DNA of 64,000 bases, taken from Pseudomonas sp. DTU_2021_1001937_2_SI_NGA_ILE_001. GTDB lineage: Bacteria > Pseudomonadota > Gammaproteobacteria > Pseudomonadales > Pseudomonadaceae. The stretch covers positions 5,396,501 through 5,460,500 of the forward strand of contig NZ_CP135971.1 of the NCBI RefSeq assembly GCF_032463525.1. The letters are read 5' to 3'. Below the pieces are notes generated by a model. The model did no database searches and was not told the DNA's origin. It was given only the letters and a program-made list of their open reading frames with translations. Of the stretch, positions 8,642 through 15,601 are shown piece after piece; positions within the stretch are counted from its first letter, which is position 1, and each line of letters starts with the position of its first letter. Both the position numbers and the translations under genes were made by a program.

Positions 8642-9027
8642 ATAAAGGGAGCCCTGAGGCTCCCTTTTGAATGGCTTTGCATGCTCTTTTTGTTTTTATA
8701 GGGCGGTCTGTTGTTGTTTTTGTCAACCGCCCTTCACCGCTTCATGTGCGACCCCCATACGGGGTCAAGAGCAAACGTATTTTTTTGAGCGCTGACTCGC
8801 TTCAATCGCCTGCCTGCACAACAGTACGATCCAACCAGTGCCGTGCTACCTCAAGGTAGTTTTATTGTTCTTGCCTGGTTGCGTGGCCTTCCGCAAAAGG
8901 CCCGGTGGAGCTGAATCGACTCCAAAAAAATCAGTTGGCTGCGCCTCTGTCCGTGTTGTTCTTGTTATGTCAGAGCCGTTACGTCTTGTTTTTATTGGTT
9001 TGTCGCTTGTTTTTGTTCTTGTTGTGC
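8642..9027 (-). ncRNA. CrcZ/CrcY/CrcX-family small RNA (Hfq/Crc sponge)
   Basis: Read on the minus strand, the predicted RNA (about 386 nt) begins GCACAACAAGAACAAAAAC and carries six A-rich CA motifs of the AAnAAnAA type, at plus coordinates about 9007-9022, 8984-8999, 8954-8969, 8860-8873, 8711-8724 and 8685-8699. It ends in a hairpin at 8644-8667. Length, 5' sequence and multiple CA motifs match the Crc sRNAs of Pseudomonas, which titrate Hfq-Crc and relieve carbon catabolite repression. A sigma54 promoter lies at exactly the right distance, as expected for a CbrB-dependent RNA. Known P. putida crcZ and crcY lie, as I recall, next to cbrB and in another locus, so the paralogue cannot be named from context. 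Confidence 0.87.
8644..8667 (-). terminator. Terminator hairpin of the Crc-type sRNA
   Basis: A 10-bp perfect stem (AAAGGGAGCC / GGCTCCCTTT with a 4-nt loop) lies at the 3' end of the predicted sRNA. The T-run on the minus strand is only three residues, so termination may be less efficient than at the other terminators here. Confidence 0.65.
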
Positions 9028-9037
9028 CAGAGATATA

Positions 9038-9051
9038 GCAGTTGTCGTGCC
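9038..9051 (-). promoter_or_regulatory. Sigma54 (-24/-12) promoter of the Crc-type sRNA
   Basis: On the minus strand the sequence TTGGCACGACAACTGCT has GG (9051-9050) and GC (9039-9038) separated by exactly 10 nt, as required by RpoN, and matches TGGCACG-N4-TTGCW with one mismatch. The predicted start 12 nt downstream falls at 9026/9027, the first base of the GCACAAC sequence that begins Crc sRNAs. Confidence 0.88.
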
Positions 9052-9071
9052 AACTTTTAAAAATCATTGAA

Positions 9072-9084
9072 TATCAATGACTTA
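9072..9084 (+). promoter_or_regulatory. IHF-binding site consensus
   Basis: TATCAATGACTTA matches WATCAANNNNTTR at every position. It lies about 46-58 bp upstream of the sRNA start, between the -24 element and the upstream activator repeat, the normal place for IHF-assisted looping at sigma54 promoters. It overlaps a small perfect inverted repeat (TCATTGA-ata-TCAATGA). Confidence 0.7.
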
Positions 9085-9134
9085 AATGTTTTTGGTGCGC
9101 CGTCGAAGGCGTTTTGCGCGTCGATGTGTTCCCG

Positions 9135-9176
9135 TGTTACCCGCCTGCGGAGCTGTCGGGTCCGCGTCGGGTAACA
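9135..9176. promoter_or_regulatory. Candidate CbrB upstream activating sequence (TGTTAC/GTAACA pair)
   Basis: TGTTAC (9135-9140) and GTAACA (9171-9176) are perfect inverted hexamers 30 bp apart, about 110-150 bp upstream of the predicted sRNA start. Inverted hexamers of this kind are reported for CbrB at crcZ. The spacing here is longer than the one I recall, so they may be half-sites of separate subsites. Confidence 0.55.
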
Positions 9177-9535
9177 CATTTTGTTTCTATCCTGAGGGTG
9201 GGAACGTCGGCGGCTGGGGCGGCTGCCGTACCAGGAAGGGGACGTGTGAAGTGAAACGGCCCCTGCTCATGTCGCATTTACTTCTATGCTGTCGTTGATG
9301 GCCGTGTGATGTCGTTTACCGCTGCCTGGGGGTCGTTGGCAGATCATGCCGCTTCACCCGTGAAGCCGATTATCAATGGGCCGGCTGTGCATGGCGCGGT
9401 CGGTCGCAGTCGCAAGCGTTAACGAAACGTGGAGGGCGCGCATTGCCCCTTGTGGGCGGGATGGGTCAGCCTGAGAAAAACAACGTAACGATGCCCGACG
9501 CTCGTCGGCGCAAGAACTCGACCGGGGAAGTAACG
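9177..9535. other. Region between the sRNA activator repeat and betX
   Basis: The 359-bp stretch contains no convincing gene; the betX reading frame stays open back to about 9443 but lacks conservation-like features there. It contains an A-rich AGAAAAACAAC sequence (about 9473-9483) resembling an Hfq/Crc recognition motif some 50 nt upstream of the betX start. No clear promoter was recognised. Confidence 0.5.
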
Positions 9536-10390
9536 ATGAAGATGCGCAAACTCCTGGCGGCCGGTGCCGCTCTGGTACTGGCTGCCAGCTCCACACTGGC
9601 CAGTGCTGAAACCAAGACCCTGACCATTGGCTATGTCGAAGGCTGGTCCGACAGCGTCGCCACCACCTTCGTGGCAGCCGAAGTGCTCAAGCAGAAGCTC
9701 GGTTACGACGTCAAGCTGCAGTCCGTTGCGGCCGGGATCATGTGGCAGGCCGTGGCTTCCGACAAACTCGACATGATGCTCTCGGCCTGGCTGCCGGGCA
9801 CTCATGGTGAGTACATGGCCAAGTACAAGGATCAGGTCGTGGACTACGGCCCGAACTTCAAGGACGCCAAGATCGGCCTGATCGTGCCTGAATACGTCAA
9901 GGCCAAGAGCATCGAAGACCTCAAGACCGACGAGTCCTTCAAGAACAAGATCACCGGTATCGACGCTGGCGCCGGTGTGATGCTCAAGACCGAGCAGGCC
10001 ATCAAGGACTACGGCCTGGACGGCTACAAGCTGCAGGCCAGTTCCGGTGCCGGCATGATCGCCGAGCTGACTCGTGCGGAAAAACGCAATGAATCCATCG
10101 CCGTTACCGGTTGGGTGCCGCACTGGATGTTCGCCAAGTGGAAACTGCGCTTCCTGGAAGACCCTAAAGGCGTCTACGGCGCCGCTGAAACCGTCGACAA
10201 CGTCGGCAGCCTGAGCCTGGAGAAGAAAGCCCCGGATGTGGTCGCGTTCCTGAAGAAATTCCAGTGGGAATCCAAAGACGAGATCGGCACCGTGATGCTG
10301 GCCATCCAGGAAGGCGCCAAGCCTGAAGCCGCCGCCAAGGAGTGGGTCGAGAAGAACCCGGCTCGCGTGGCGGCCTGGACCGGCAAGTAA
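9536..10390 (+). CDS. betX: Periplasmic betaine-type substrate-binding protein (BetX-like, orphan of an ABC transporter)
   Basis: The 284-residue protein has a Sec signal peptide (MKMRKLLAAGAALVLAASS, cleavage after ...LASA) and an OpuAC/ProX fold with the quaternary-ammonium-binding aromatic residues expected of the family (YVEGWSD, GIMWQAV, SAWLPGTH, TGWVPHWMF). No permease or ATPase gene accompanies it. In P. aeruginosa the orphan binding protein BetX (PA3236) sits beside a DUF485 gene and an ActP-like symporter exactly as here, and feeds betaine to the CbcWV core transporter. The ATG at 9536 was chosen because it directly precedes the signal peptide. Confidence 0.85.
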   Translation: MKMRKLLAAGAALVLAASSTLASAETKTLTIGYVEGWSDSVATTFVAAEVLKQKLGYDVKLQSVAAGIMWQAVASDKLDMMLSAWLPGTHGEYMAKYKDQVVDYGPNFKDAKIGLIVPEYVKAKSIEDLKTDESFKNKITGIDAGAGVMLKTEQAIKDYGLDGYKLQASSGAGMIAELTRAEKRNESIAVTGWVPHWMFAKWKLRFLEDPKGVYGAAETVDNVGSLSLEKKAPDVVAFLKKFQWESKDEIGTVMLAIQEGAKPEAAAKEWVEKNPARVAAWTGK

Positions 10391-10433
10391 GCTTCATCCT
10401 GAGTTGATTCGCGGCCCGCGAGCCGTGTCTGGC

Positions 10434-10468
10434 AAAGCCACCCGGCGCAATGCGTCGGGTGGCTTTTT
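10434..10468 (+). terminator. Rho-independent terminator after betX
   Basis: The stem AAAGCCACCCGGCG pairs with CGTCGGGTGGCTTT around a short loop and is followed by a T-run (10464-10468). It separates betX from the DUF485-actP operon. Confidence 0.92.
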
Positions 10469-10538
10469 CGTTTCTGAAGTCTGTTGCGCAGCACGGTATA
10501 CAGCAGCGTCGGAAAATTAATGTCGTTCTAATACTAAG

Positions 10539-10555
10539 GTCGTCTGGAGTCGTCT
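10539..10555 (+). promoter_or_regulatory. Direct repeat GTCGTCT upstream of the DUF485-actP operon (possible operator)
   Basis: GTCGTCT occurs at 10539-10545 and 10549-10555, one helical turn apart, with a related GTCGTTC at about 10522. The position, 60-90 bp upstream of the operon start, suits an activator site. Acetate permease genes of pseudomonads are under response-regulator control, but I cannot assign the protein. Confidence 0.4.
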
Positions 10556-10603
10556 CAAGAGCCGACTAAAGTGAAGCTGTGTCATCTCTCTTATGCTGCG
10601 AGG

Positions 10604-10613
10604 ACAAAAACAA
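10604..10613 (+). promoter_or_regulatory. Hfq/Crc-type CA motif overlapping the DUF485 start codon
   Basis: ACAAAAACAA runs directly into the ATG at 10613, where Hfq-Crc binding would block ribosome loading. Acetate uptake is a known catabolite-repressed function in Pseudomonas, so this is a likely control site for the operon; the assignment is by motif and position only. Confidence 0.65.
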
Positions 10614-10924
10614 TGAACGACAGCATCTACCAATCGATACAGAACAACGCGCGCTTCAAGGAGCTGGTGGCCAAGCGCGAGCGGTTCGCCTGGATCCTCT
10701 CGGCGATCATGCTCGGGCTCTATGTCGCTTTCATCCTGCTGATCGCCTACGGTCCCCATCTGTTGGGTGCCAAGCTCAGCGCCACTTCCACCGTCACCTG
10801 GGGCATGCCGATCGGGGTCGGCCTGATCGTCACTGCATTCATCCTCACGGGTGTCTACGTGCGCCGCGCCAACAGTGAATTCGACGAGCTGAACAACGCC
10901 GTACTCAAGGAGATTCAGCAATGA
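10613..10924 (+). CDS. DUF485 membrane protein, partner of ActP
   Basis: The 103-residue protein has two transmembrane segments (about residues 27-47 and 62-84) flanked by charged tails, the standard DUF485 (YjcH) layout. YjcH-type proteins are encoded immediately upstream of ActP-type sodium/solute symporters and are presumed accessory subunits or stability factors. Here it overlaps actP by 4 bp (ATGA), indicating translational coupling. The CA-rich sequence before its ATG suggests catabolite control of both genes. Confidence 0.92.
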   Translation: MNDSIYQSIQNNARFKELVAKRERFAWILSAIMLGLYVAFILLIAYGPHLLGAKLSATSTVTWGMPIGVGLIVTAFILTGVYVRRANSEFDELNNAVLKEIQQ

Positions 10925-12579
10925 TCCGTCGTCTCTTCGCGGCCCTCGGCCTCGCAGCGTTCGCCCCGGCCCTGATGGCAGCTGATGCCCTCACTGGCGC
11001 GGTACAGAAACAACCACTCAACGTTGCCGCGATCGTCATGTTCGTGGCTTTCGTGCTGTTCACTCTCTACATCACCTACTGGGCTTCCAAGAAAAACAAC
11101 TCCGCCTCGGACTACTATGCCGCTGGCGGCAAGATCACCGGCTTCCAGAACGGCCTGGCAATCGCGGGTGACTACATGTCTGCCGCGTCCTTCCTGGGCA
11201 TTTCCGCGCTGGTCTACACCTCTGGCTACGATGGCCTGATCTACTCGATCGGCTTTCTGGTGGGCTGGCCGATCATCCTTTTCCTGATCGCCGAGCGCCT
11301 GCGTAACCTGGGCAAGTACACCTTCGCCGACGTAGCCTCGTACCGCCTCAAGCAGAAGGAAATCCGCACCCTGTCCGCCTGCGGTTCGCTGGTGGTGGTG
11401 GCCTTCTACCTGATCGCCCAGATGGTCGGTGCCGGCAAGCTGATCCAGCTGCTGTTCGGCCTGGACTACACCGTCGCGGTGATCCTGGTCGGCATCCTGA
11501 TGTGCCTGTACGTGCTGTTCGGCGGCATGCTGGCCACCACCTGGGTGCAGATCATCAAGGCGGTGATGCTGCTGTCCGGTGCCTCGTTCATGGCGCTGAT
11601 GGTCATGAAGCACGTCAACTTCGACTTCAACCAGCTGTTTGCCCAAGCCGTGGCGGTTCACCCCAAGGGTGAGGCGATCATGAGCCCTGGCGGCCTGGTG
11701 AAAGATCCGATCTCGGCGTTCTCCCTGGGCCTGGCGCTGATGTTCGGTACCGCTGGCCTGCCGCACATCCTGATGCGCTTCTTCACCGTGAGTGACGCCA
11801 AGGAAGCCCGCAAGTCGGTATTCTTCGCCACCGGTTTCATCGGCTACTTCTACATCCTGACCTTCATCATCGGCTTTGGCGCGATCCTGCTGGTCAGCAC
11901 CAACCCCTCGTTCAAGGATGCAGCCGGCGCGCTGATCGGCGGCAACAACATGGCTGCGGTGCACCTGGCCAATGCCGTGGGCGGCAGCCTGTTCCTGGGC
12001 TTCATCTCGGCGGTGGCCTTCGCCACCATCCTCGCGGTGGTTGCCGGCCTGACCCTGGCCGGTGCTTCGGCGGTGTCCCATGACCTGTACGCCAGCGTGA
12101 TCAAGAAGGGCAAGGCCAACGAAAAGGACGAGATCCGTGTGTCGAAGATGACCACCATTGCCCTGGCCGTGGTCGCCATCCTGCTGGGTATCGCCTTCGA
12201 GAGCCAGAACATCGCGTTCATGGTCGGCCTGGCGTTCTCCATCGCCGCGAGCTGCAACTTCCCCGTGCTGCTGCTCTCGATGTACTGGAAGAACCTCACC
12301 ACCCGTGGCGCCATGATCGGCGGCTGGATGGGCCTGATCAGCGCCGTGGTGCTGATGGTGCTCGGTCCGACCATCTGGGTGCAGATCCTGCACAACCCGA
12401 AACCGATCTACCCCTACGAGTACCCGGCGCTGTTCTCCATCGCCATCGCCTTCGTCGGCATCTGGTTCTTCTCGATCACCGACAAGTCCCAGGCTGCCGA
12501 AGACGAGCGTGCACTGTTCGTGCCGCAGTTCGTCCGCTCGCAGACCGGCCTGGGTGCCAGCGGTGCGGTCTCTCACTGA
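10921..12579 (+). CDS. actP: Acetate/monocarboxylate sodium symporter ActP
   Basis: This 552-residue solute:sodium symporter (SSS family) takes up acetate and related short-chain acids. It has an N-terminal signal-like hydrophobic segment ([16 protein letters not shown]) and about thirteen transmembrane helices. SSS hallmarks include [26 protein letters not shown] near residue 80 and the [21 protein letters not shown] signature near residue 278. It closes the operon and is followed by a strong terminator. Substrate assignment follows homology and the DUF485 neighbour; other acids such as pyruvate or propionate are possible. Confidence 0.93.
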   Translation: MIRRLFAALGLAAFAPALMAADALTGAVQKQPLNVAAIVMFVAFVLFTLYITYWASKKNNSASDYYAAGGKITGFQNGLAIAGDYMSAASFLGISALVYTSGYDGLIYSIGFLVGWPIILFLIAERLRNLGKYTFADVASYRLKQKEIRTLSACGSLVVVAFYLIAQMVGAGKLIQLLFGLDYTVAVILVGILMCLYVLFGGMLATTWVQIIKAVMLLSGASFMALMVMKHVNFDFNQLFAQAVAVHPKGEAIMSPGGLVKDPISAFSLGLALMFGTAGLPHILMRFFTVSDAKEARKSVFFATGFIGYFYILTFIIGFGAILLVSTNPSFKDAAGALIGGNNMAAVHLANAVGGSLFLGFISAVAFATILAVVAGLTLAGASAVSHDLYASVIKKGKANEKDEIRVSKMTTIALAVVAILLGIAFESQNIAFMVGLAFSIAASCNFPVLLLSMYWKNLTTRGAMIGGWMGLISAVVLMVLGPTIWVQILHNPKPIYPYEYPALFSIAIAFVGIWFFSITDKSQAAEDERALFVPQFVRSQTGLGASGAVSH

Positions 12580-12598
12580 TCCGCCATCCGGCGCACAG

Positions 12599-12631
12599 CA
12601 AGAAGCAGCCCTCGGGCTGCTTCTTTTTTTT
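12599..12631 (+). terminator. Rho-independent terminator after actP
   Basis: An 11-bp stem (AAGAAGCAGCC / GGGCTGCTTCTT, 2-3 nt loop) is followed by a run of eight or more T residues. Confidence 0.95.
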
Positions 12632-12669
12632 CACTTCAGCGTCGGCCCGGTGGTGGCCGGGCCGTGCAG

Positions 12670-12828
12670 TCATATCCTGCCCAGCAGCACCAGCACCAAC
12701 AGGATGACCAGGATGGTGCCGATCACGCCCGACGGTCCGTAACCCCAGCTGCGCGAGTGTGGGAAGACCGGCAGGCCACCGATCAGCAGCAGGATGAGGA
12801 GGATGATGAGAATAGTACTGATGCCCAT
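12670..12828 (-). CDS. DUF3309 small membrane protein
   Basis: A 52-residue hydrophobic protein starting MGISTILIILLILLLIGGLP, with a central loop PHSRSWGYGPSG and a second hydrophobic segment ending in LLGRI. This is the complete DUF3309 pattern (two short helices around a WGYGPSG turn). The ATG at 12828 is preceded by AAGGAA. Function is unknown; relatives are common in proteobacteria and are often linked to envelope or osmotic stress. A possible ECF-type promoter lies about 80 bp upstream. Confidence 0.88.
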   Translation of the reverse strand: MGISTILIILLILLLIGGLPVFPHSRSWGYGPSGVIGTILVILLVLVLLGRI

Positions 12829-13140
12829 GACGAGTTCCTTCTAACGATTGGGGAAGCCAAGACTGCCGTGAAGATTCAAACCGCGGGGGATTGAAGTTTC
12901 AGGCCTCTTGAAAGATCCGACTCTCTGCGTTTATGAAAGGTTCTGAAACAATACGGCGTTTGCCGCCACTTTTTCTGTGTTCGGTTAATGGCGATGTAAC
13001 TGGTCTGAAAGTTGAAACTTTTTCTGCACGCGGGTATCGCGCTCTATCCGTGGTAGTCACTTGAATAAACTGCGCAGGTTTTAACGCGCCGGCTGTAATC
13101 TTGCTTAGGTTCATGTTTACAAGCGCTTGCAGGAGGAGTC
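12829..13140. promoter_or_regulatory. Intergenic region between DUF3309 and DUF2784 genes with a possible AlgU-type promoter
   Basis: In this 312-bp divergent region the minus strand shows GAACCT (12943-12938) and TCGGA (12920-12916) separated by 17 nt, resembling the AlgU/RpoE consensus GAACTT-N16/17-TCTGA with two mismatches. It would drive the DUF3309 gene. On the plus strand an AGGAGGAG ribosome site precedes the DUF2784 ATG; no strong sigma70 promoter was recognised. Confidence 0.35.
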
Positions 13141-13506
13141 ATGGGTATGCGCCTGATCGCCGATGCGCTGGTCGTGGTGCATCTGCTGTTCATCATCTTC
13201 GTGTTGCTCGGCGGCCTGCTGATGCTGCGTTGGCGATGGCTGGCGCTGTTGCATCTGCCTGCCGTGGCCTGGGGCGCGCTGGTGGAGTTCCTGCACCTTT
13301 ACTGCCCCCTTACGCCACTGGAAAACCACTTTCGCCAACAGGCCGGACAGCAGGGGTACAGCGGTGGCTTCGTTGAGCATTATCTGATTGCGCTGATATA
13401 TCCGGCAGGGCTGACGCCGAGTGTGCAGACAGGCCTGGGGATAGTCGTTGTGGTCATTAATGTTCTGGCGTATGGCTGGGTACTATGGCGTCGTCGCGTA
13501 AGTTAA
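13141..13506 (+). CDS. DUF2784 family membrane protein
   Basis: The 121-residue protein has three hydrophobic segments (residues about 6-28, 35-50 and 95-115). The DUF2784 hallmark EFLHLYCPLTPLENHFR near residue 58 and YSGGFVEHYLIALIYP near residue 77 are both clear. It has an ideal AGGAGGAG ribosome site. The function of the family is unknown. The gene stands alone between the DUF3309 gene and rsmI. Confidence 0.9.
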   Translation: MGMRLIADALVVVHLLFIIFVLLGGLLMLRWRWLALLHLPAVAWGALVEFLHLYCPLTPLENHFRQQAGQQGYSGGFVEHYLIALIYPAGLTPSVQTGLGIVVVVINVLAYGWVLWRRRVS

Positions 13507-13661
13507 GGTGACTTTTCTGACACTCGATACAAGAAAGTAGGAATGTTCTTTCAGTGGTATCTGGCAACTCTGTCAGGCGCAACTGATTTGAAGTTGTCGC
13601 ATTGAAGCACTTTGCCACTCGCGGCAACCTGCATGTTCCGTCGAACGAGTGAGTGCAGAAC

Positions 13662-13904
13662 ATGTTGGTATTAACGCGGGACGTGGGTGAAACCTTTTCC
13701 ATCGGTGATGAAATCACCGTGCAGATCCTGGGCGTGAGCGGCAACCAGGTGCGCTTCGGCTTCGAGGCGCCCAGGCATGTGAAGATCCACCGCGCCGAGG
13801 TGTTCAAGCGCATTGCCCAGACCCTGGCCCGGCCGACCGAGCAGGGACAAGCGGCTCGGCGTGAGGGCGCTTGTCAGTCGAAGAGTTCCTTGGGGACTTC
13901 GTGA
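13662..13904 (+). CDS. rsmI: CsrA/RsmA-family RNA-binding regulator (RsmI-type)
   Basis: CsrA-family dimers bind GGA motifs near ribosome sites and repress or stabilise mRNAs under Gac/Rsm control. The first 55 residues ([20 protein letters not shown], then [14 protein letters not shown] and [12 protein letters not shown]) are a complete CsrA fold, including the binding residues R6 and R46-type RAEVF. The sequence is more divergent than RsmA/RsmE, and P. putida RsmI lies in this same neighbourhood. The tail after about residue 57 is an extra 23 residues without obvious homology, and its last 31 bp overlap the convergent yheU gene. Confidence 0.87.
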   Translation: MLVLTRDVGETFSIGDEITVQILGVSGNQVRFGFEAPRHVKIHRAEVFKRIAQTLARPTEQGQAARREGACQSKSSLGTS

Positions 13905-14101
13905 CGCGCCATCAACTGGCACTGCTGGCTCTCGACATCGAAGAAGATCACCGCCTGGCCTTTGGTCAGCGCGTGGCGTACACGCAGCACGCGGGTCTGC
14001 AAGGGGGTTTCGTCACCGTTGTCGGTGCCGTCGCGGGTCACGAAGTCTTCGATCAGGCGGGTGAGGGTTTCGGGTTCGAGTTGCTCGTAGGGGATCAGCA
14101 T
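13874..14101 (-). CDS. YheU family protein
   Basis: A 75-residue acidic protein of the YheU (UPF0270) family. The opening [20 protein letters not shown] and the RDGTD motif followed by [11 protein letters not shown] match the family closely and the length is typical. YheU proteins are small cytoplasmic proteins of unknown function. It converges on rsmI, with overlapping 3' coding ends. Confidence 0.92.
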   Translation of the reverse strand: MLIPYEQLEPETLTRLIEDFVTRDGTDNGDETPLQTRVLRVRHALTKGQAVIFFDVESQQCQLMARHEVPKELFD

Positions 14102-14181
14102 GGACGGCTCTCACTGCAGGGCCGGGAATCATAATGCACGGCACAGGGCGGTGCATCAGGCGGATGGGCATCGTGTGGCTC

Positions 14182-14308
14182 AGTGGGAGCGGCTTCAGCT
14201 GTGGAAGGGCTGGCAAATTCACAGCATCGGCGGTGAACATGCGCTCGCTTCGCGGCTGAAGCCGCTCCTACGCGGTGAACGAATCGAATCGCGGCTGAAG
14301 CCGCGATG
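14182..14308. repeat. REP/BIME cluster
   Basis: Three REP cores are seen: gtgggagcggcttcagctg (about 14184), an inverted cgcggctgaagccgctccta (about 14251-14270) and gcggctgaagccgcgatgg (about 14291). They fill the gap between yheU and the 3' end of the M42 peptidase gene and may stabilise or separate transcripts. Confidence 0.85.
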
Positions 14309-14312
14309 GCGA

Positions 14313-15503
14313 TTACTCGCGTCCTTGGCCGATCAGGCTGTCCACCGGCGGTACGCGGGTTTCCGGCTCCATCTGGGTGTCGTGCTCCAGCTGGTGGCTG
14401 AAGCTTTCCAGCGAAGCCTTGGACGGCTGCGCATCGCTGTCGAACACCGGCGGGCTGAGGATGTAGGCGCTGAGCAGCTTGCTCAGGGCCGCCAGGCTGT
14501 CGATGTGGGTGCGCTCGTAACCGTGGGTGGCGTCGCAACCGAAAGCCAGCAGGGCGGTGCGGATGTCATGCCCCGAAGTGATCGCCGAGTGCGCATCGCT
14601 GAAGTAGTAGCGGAACACATCGCGGCGCACCGGCAGTTCGTTGTCCACGCCCAGTTTCAACAGGTGCCGCGACAGGTGATAGTCGTAAGGCCCGCCGGAG
14701 TCGAGCATCGCCACGCTCACTGCATGTTCGCTGGAGTGCTGGCCTGGCGCGACCGGGGCGATGTCGATGCCGACGAATTCGCTGACGTCCCAGGGCAGCG
14801 CCCCGGCGGCGCCGGTGCCGGTCTCTTCGGTGATGGTGAACAGCGGGTGGCAGTCGATGACCGGCTCCATGCCGCTGTCCACCACCGCCTTGAGCGCGGC
14901 GAGCAGGGCGGCGACGCCGGCCTTGTCGTCCAGGTGGCGAGCACTGATGTGGCCGCTTTCGGTGAACTCCGGCAACGGGTCGAAGGCCACGTAGTCGCCG
15001 ATACCCACGCCCAGCGACTCGCAGTCGGCGCGGGTGGCGCAATAGGCGTCCAGGCGCAGCTCGACGTGCTCCCAACTGACCGGCATCTGGTCGACGGCGG
15101 TGTTGAAGGCGTGCCCGGAAGCCATCAGCGGCAACACGCTGCCACGGATGACCCCGGTATCGGTGAAGACGCTGACCCGGCTGCCTTCGGCAAAGCGGCT
15201 CGACCAGCAACCCACCGGCGCCAGGGCCAGGCGACCGTTGTCTTTCACTTCACGCACACAGGCACCGATGGTGTCCAGGTGCGCCGAGACCGCGCGGTCC
15301 GGGCTGTTCTTGCGCCCACGCAGGGTGGCGCGGATGGTGCCGCGGCGGGTCAGTTCGAAAGGAATGTCCAGTTCTTCCAGGCGCTCGGCCACGTAGCGCA
15401 CGATGGTGTCGGTGAAGCCGGTAGGGCTGGGTATCGCGAGCATTTCCAGCAGGACTTTCTGCAGGTAATTCAGATCCGGATCAGGGATGGTCGCATCAGA
15501 CAT
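14313..15503 (-). CDS. NAGGN-system M42-family peptidase
   Basis: This 396-residue metallopeptidase-like protein is encoded third in the N-acetylglutaminylglutamine amide cluster. M42/M20-type zinc-site motifs are visible: SAHLDTIGA near residue 72, ARHLDDKAGVAALLAAL near residue 190, FTITEETGTG near residue 225 and DSGGPYDYHLS near residue 260, plus the C-terminal CDATHGYERTH. It probably handles turnover or processing of the dipeptide osmolyte (inference from conserved linkage). The ATG at 15503 has a GGAG ribosome site. A strong hairpin separates it from ngg. Confidence 0.9.
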   Translation of the reverse strand: MSDATIPDPDLNYLQKVLLEMLAIPSPTGFTDTIVRYVAERLEELDIPFELTRRGTIRATLRGRKNSPDRAVSAHLDTIGACVREVKDNGRLALAPVGCWSSRFAEGSRVSVFTDTGVIRGSVLPLMASGHAFNTAVDQMPVSWEHVELRLDAYCATRADCESLGVGIGDYVAFDPLPEFTESGHISARHLDDKAGVAALLAALKAVVDSGMEPVIDCHPLFTITEETGTGAAGALPWDVSEFVGIDIAPVAPGQHSSEHAVSVAMLDSGGPYDYHLSRHLLKLGVDNELPVRRDVFRYYFSDAHSAITSGHDIRTALLAFGCDATHGYERTHIDSLAALSKLLSAYILSPPVFDSDAQPSKASLESFSHQLEHDTQMEPETRVPPVDSLIGQGRE

Positions 15504-15540
15504 GATGGAGGGCTCCTTCAAAGCAGCCGCAACGGCCAGG

Positions 15541-15582
15541 CCACAGGTAGCAAGCCGGTGTGAAGCGGCTTGCTGCCTGTGG
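15541..15582. other. Strong hairpin between ngg and the M42 peptidase gene
   Basis: Two 17-nt arms, ccacaggtagcaagccg (15541-15557) and cggcttgctgcctgtgg (15566-15582), pair with one mismatch around an 8-nt loop. There is no T-run, so it is not a classic terminator. Inside an operon it may attenuate transcription or protect the upstream asnO-ngg message, giving unequal expression. Confidence 0.65.
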
Positions 15583-15601
15583 CGGCTGGTGTGCAACTGC
15601 C

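Noticed and set aside
9443..9535. Upstream extension of betX
   Set aside because: It would place the signal peptide 31 residues inside the protein; the ATG at 9536 gives a normal Sec signal.
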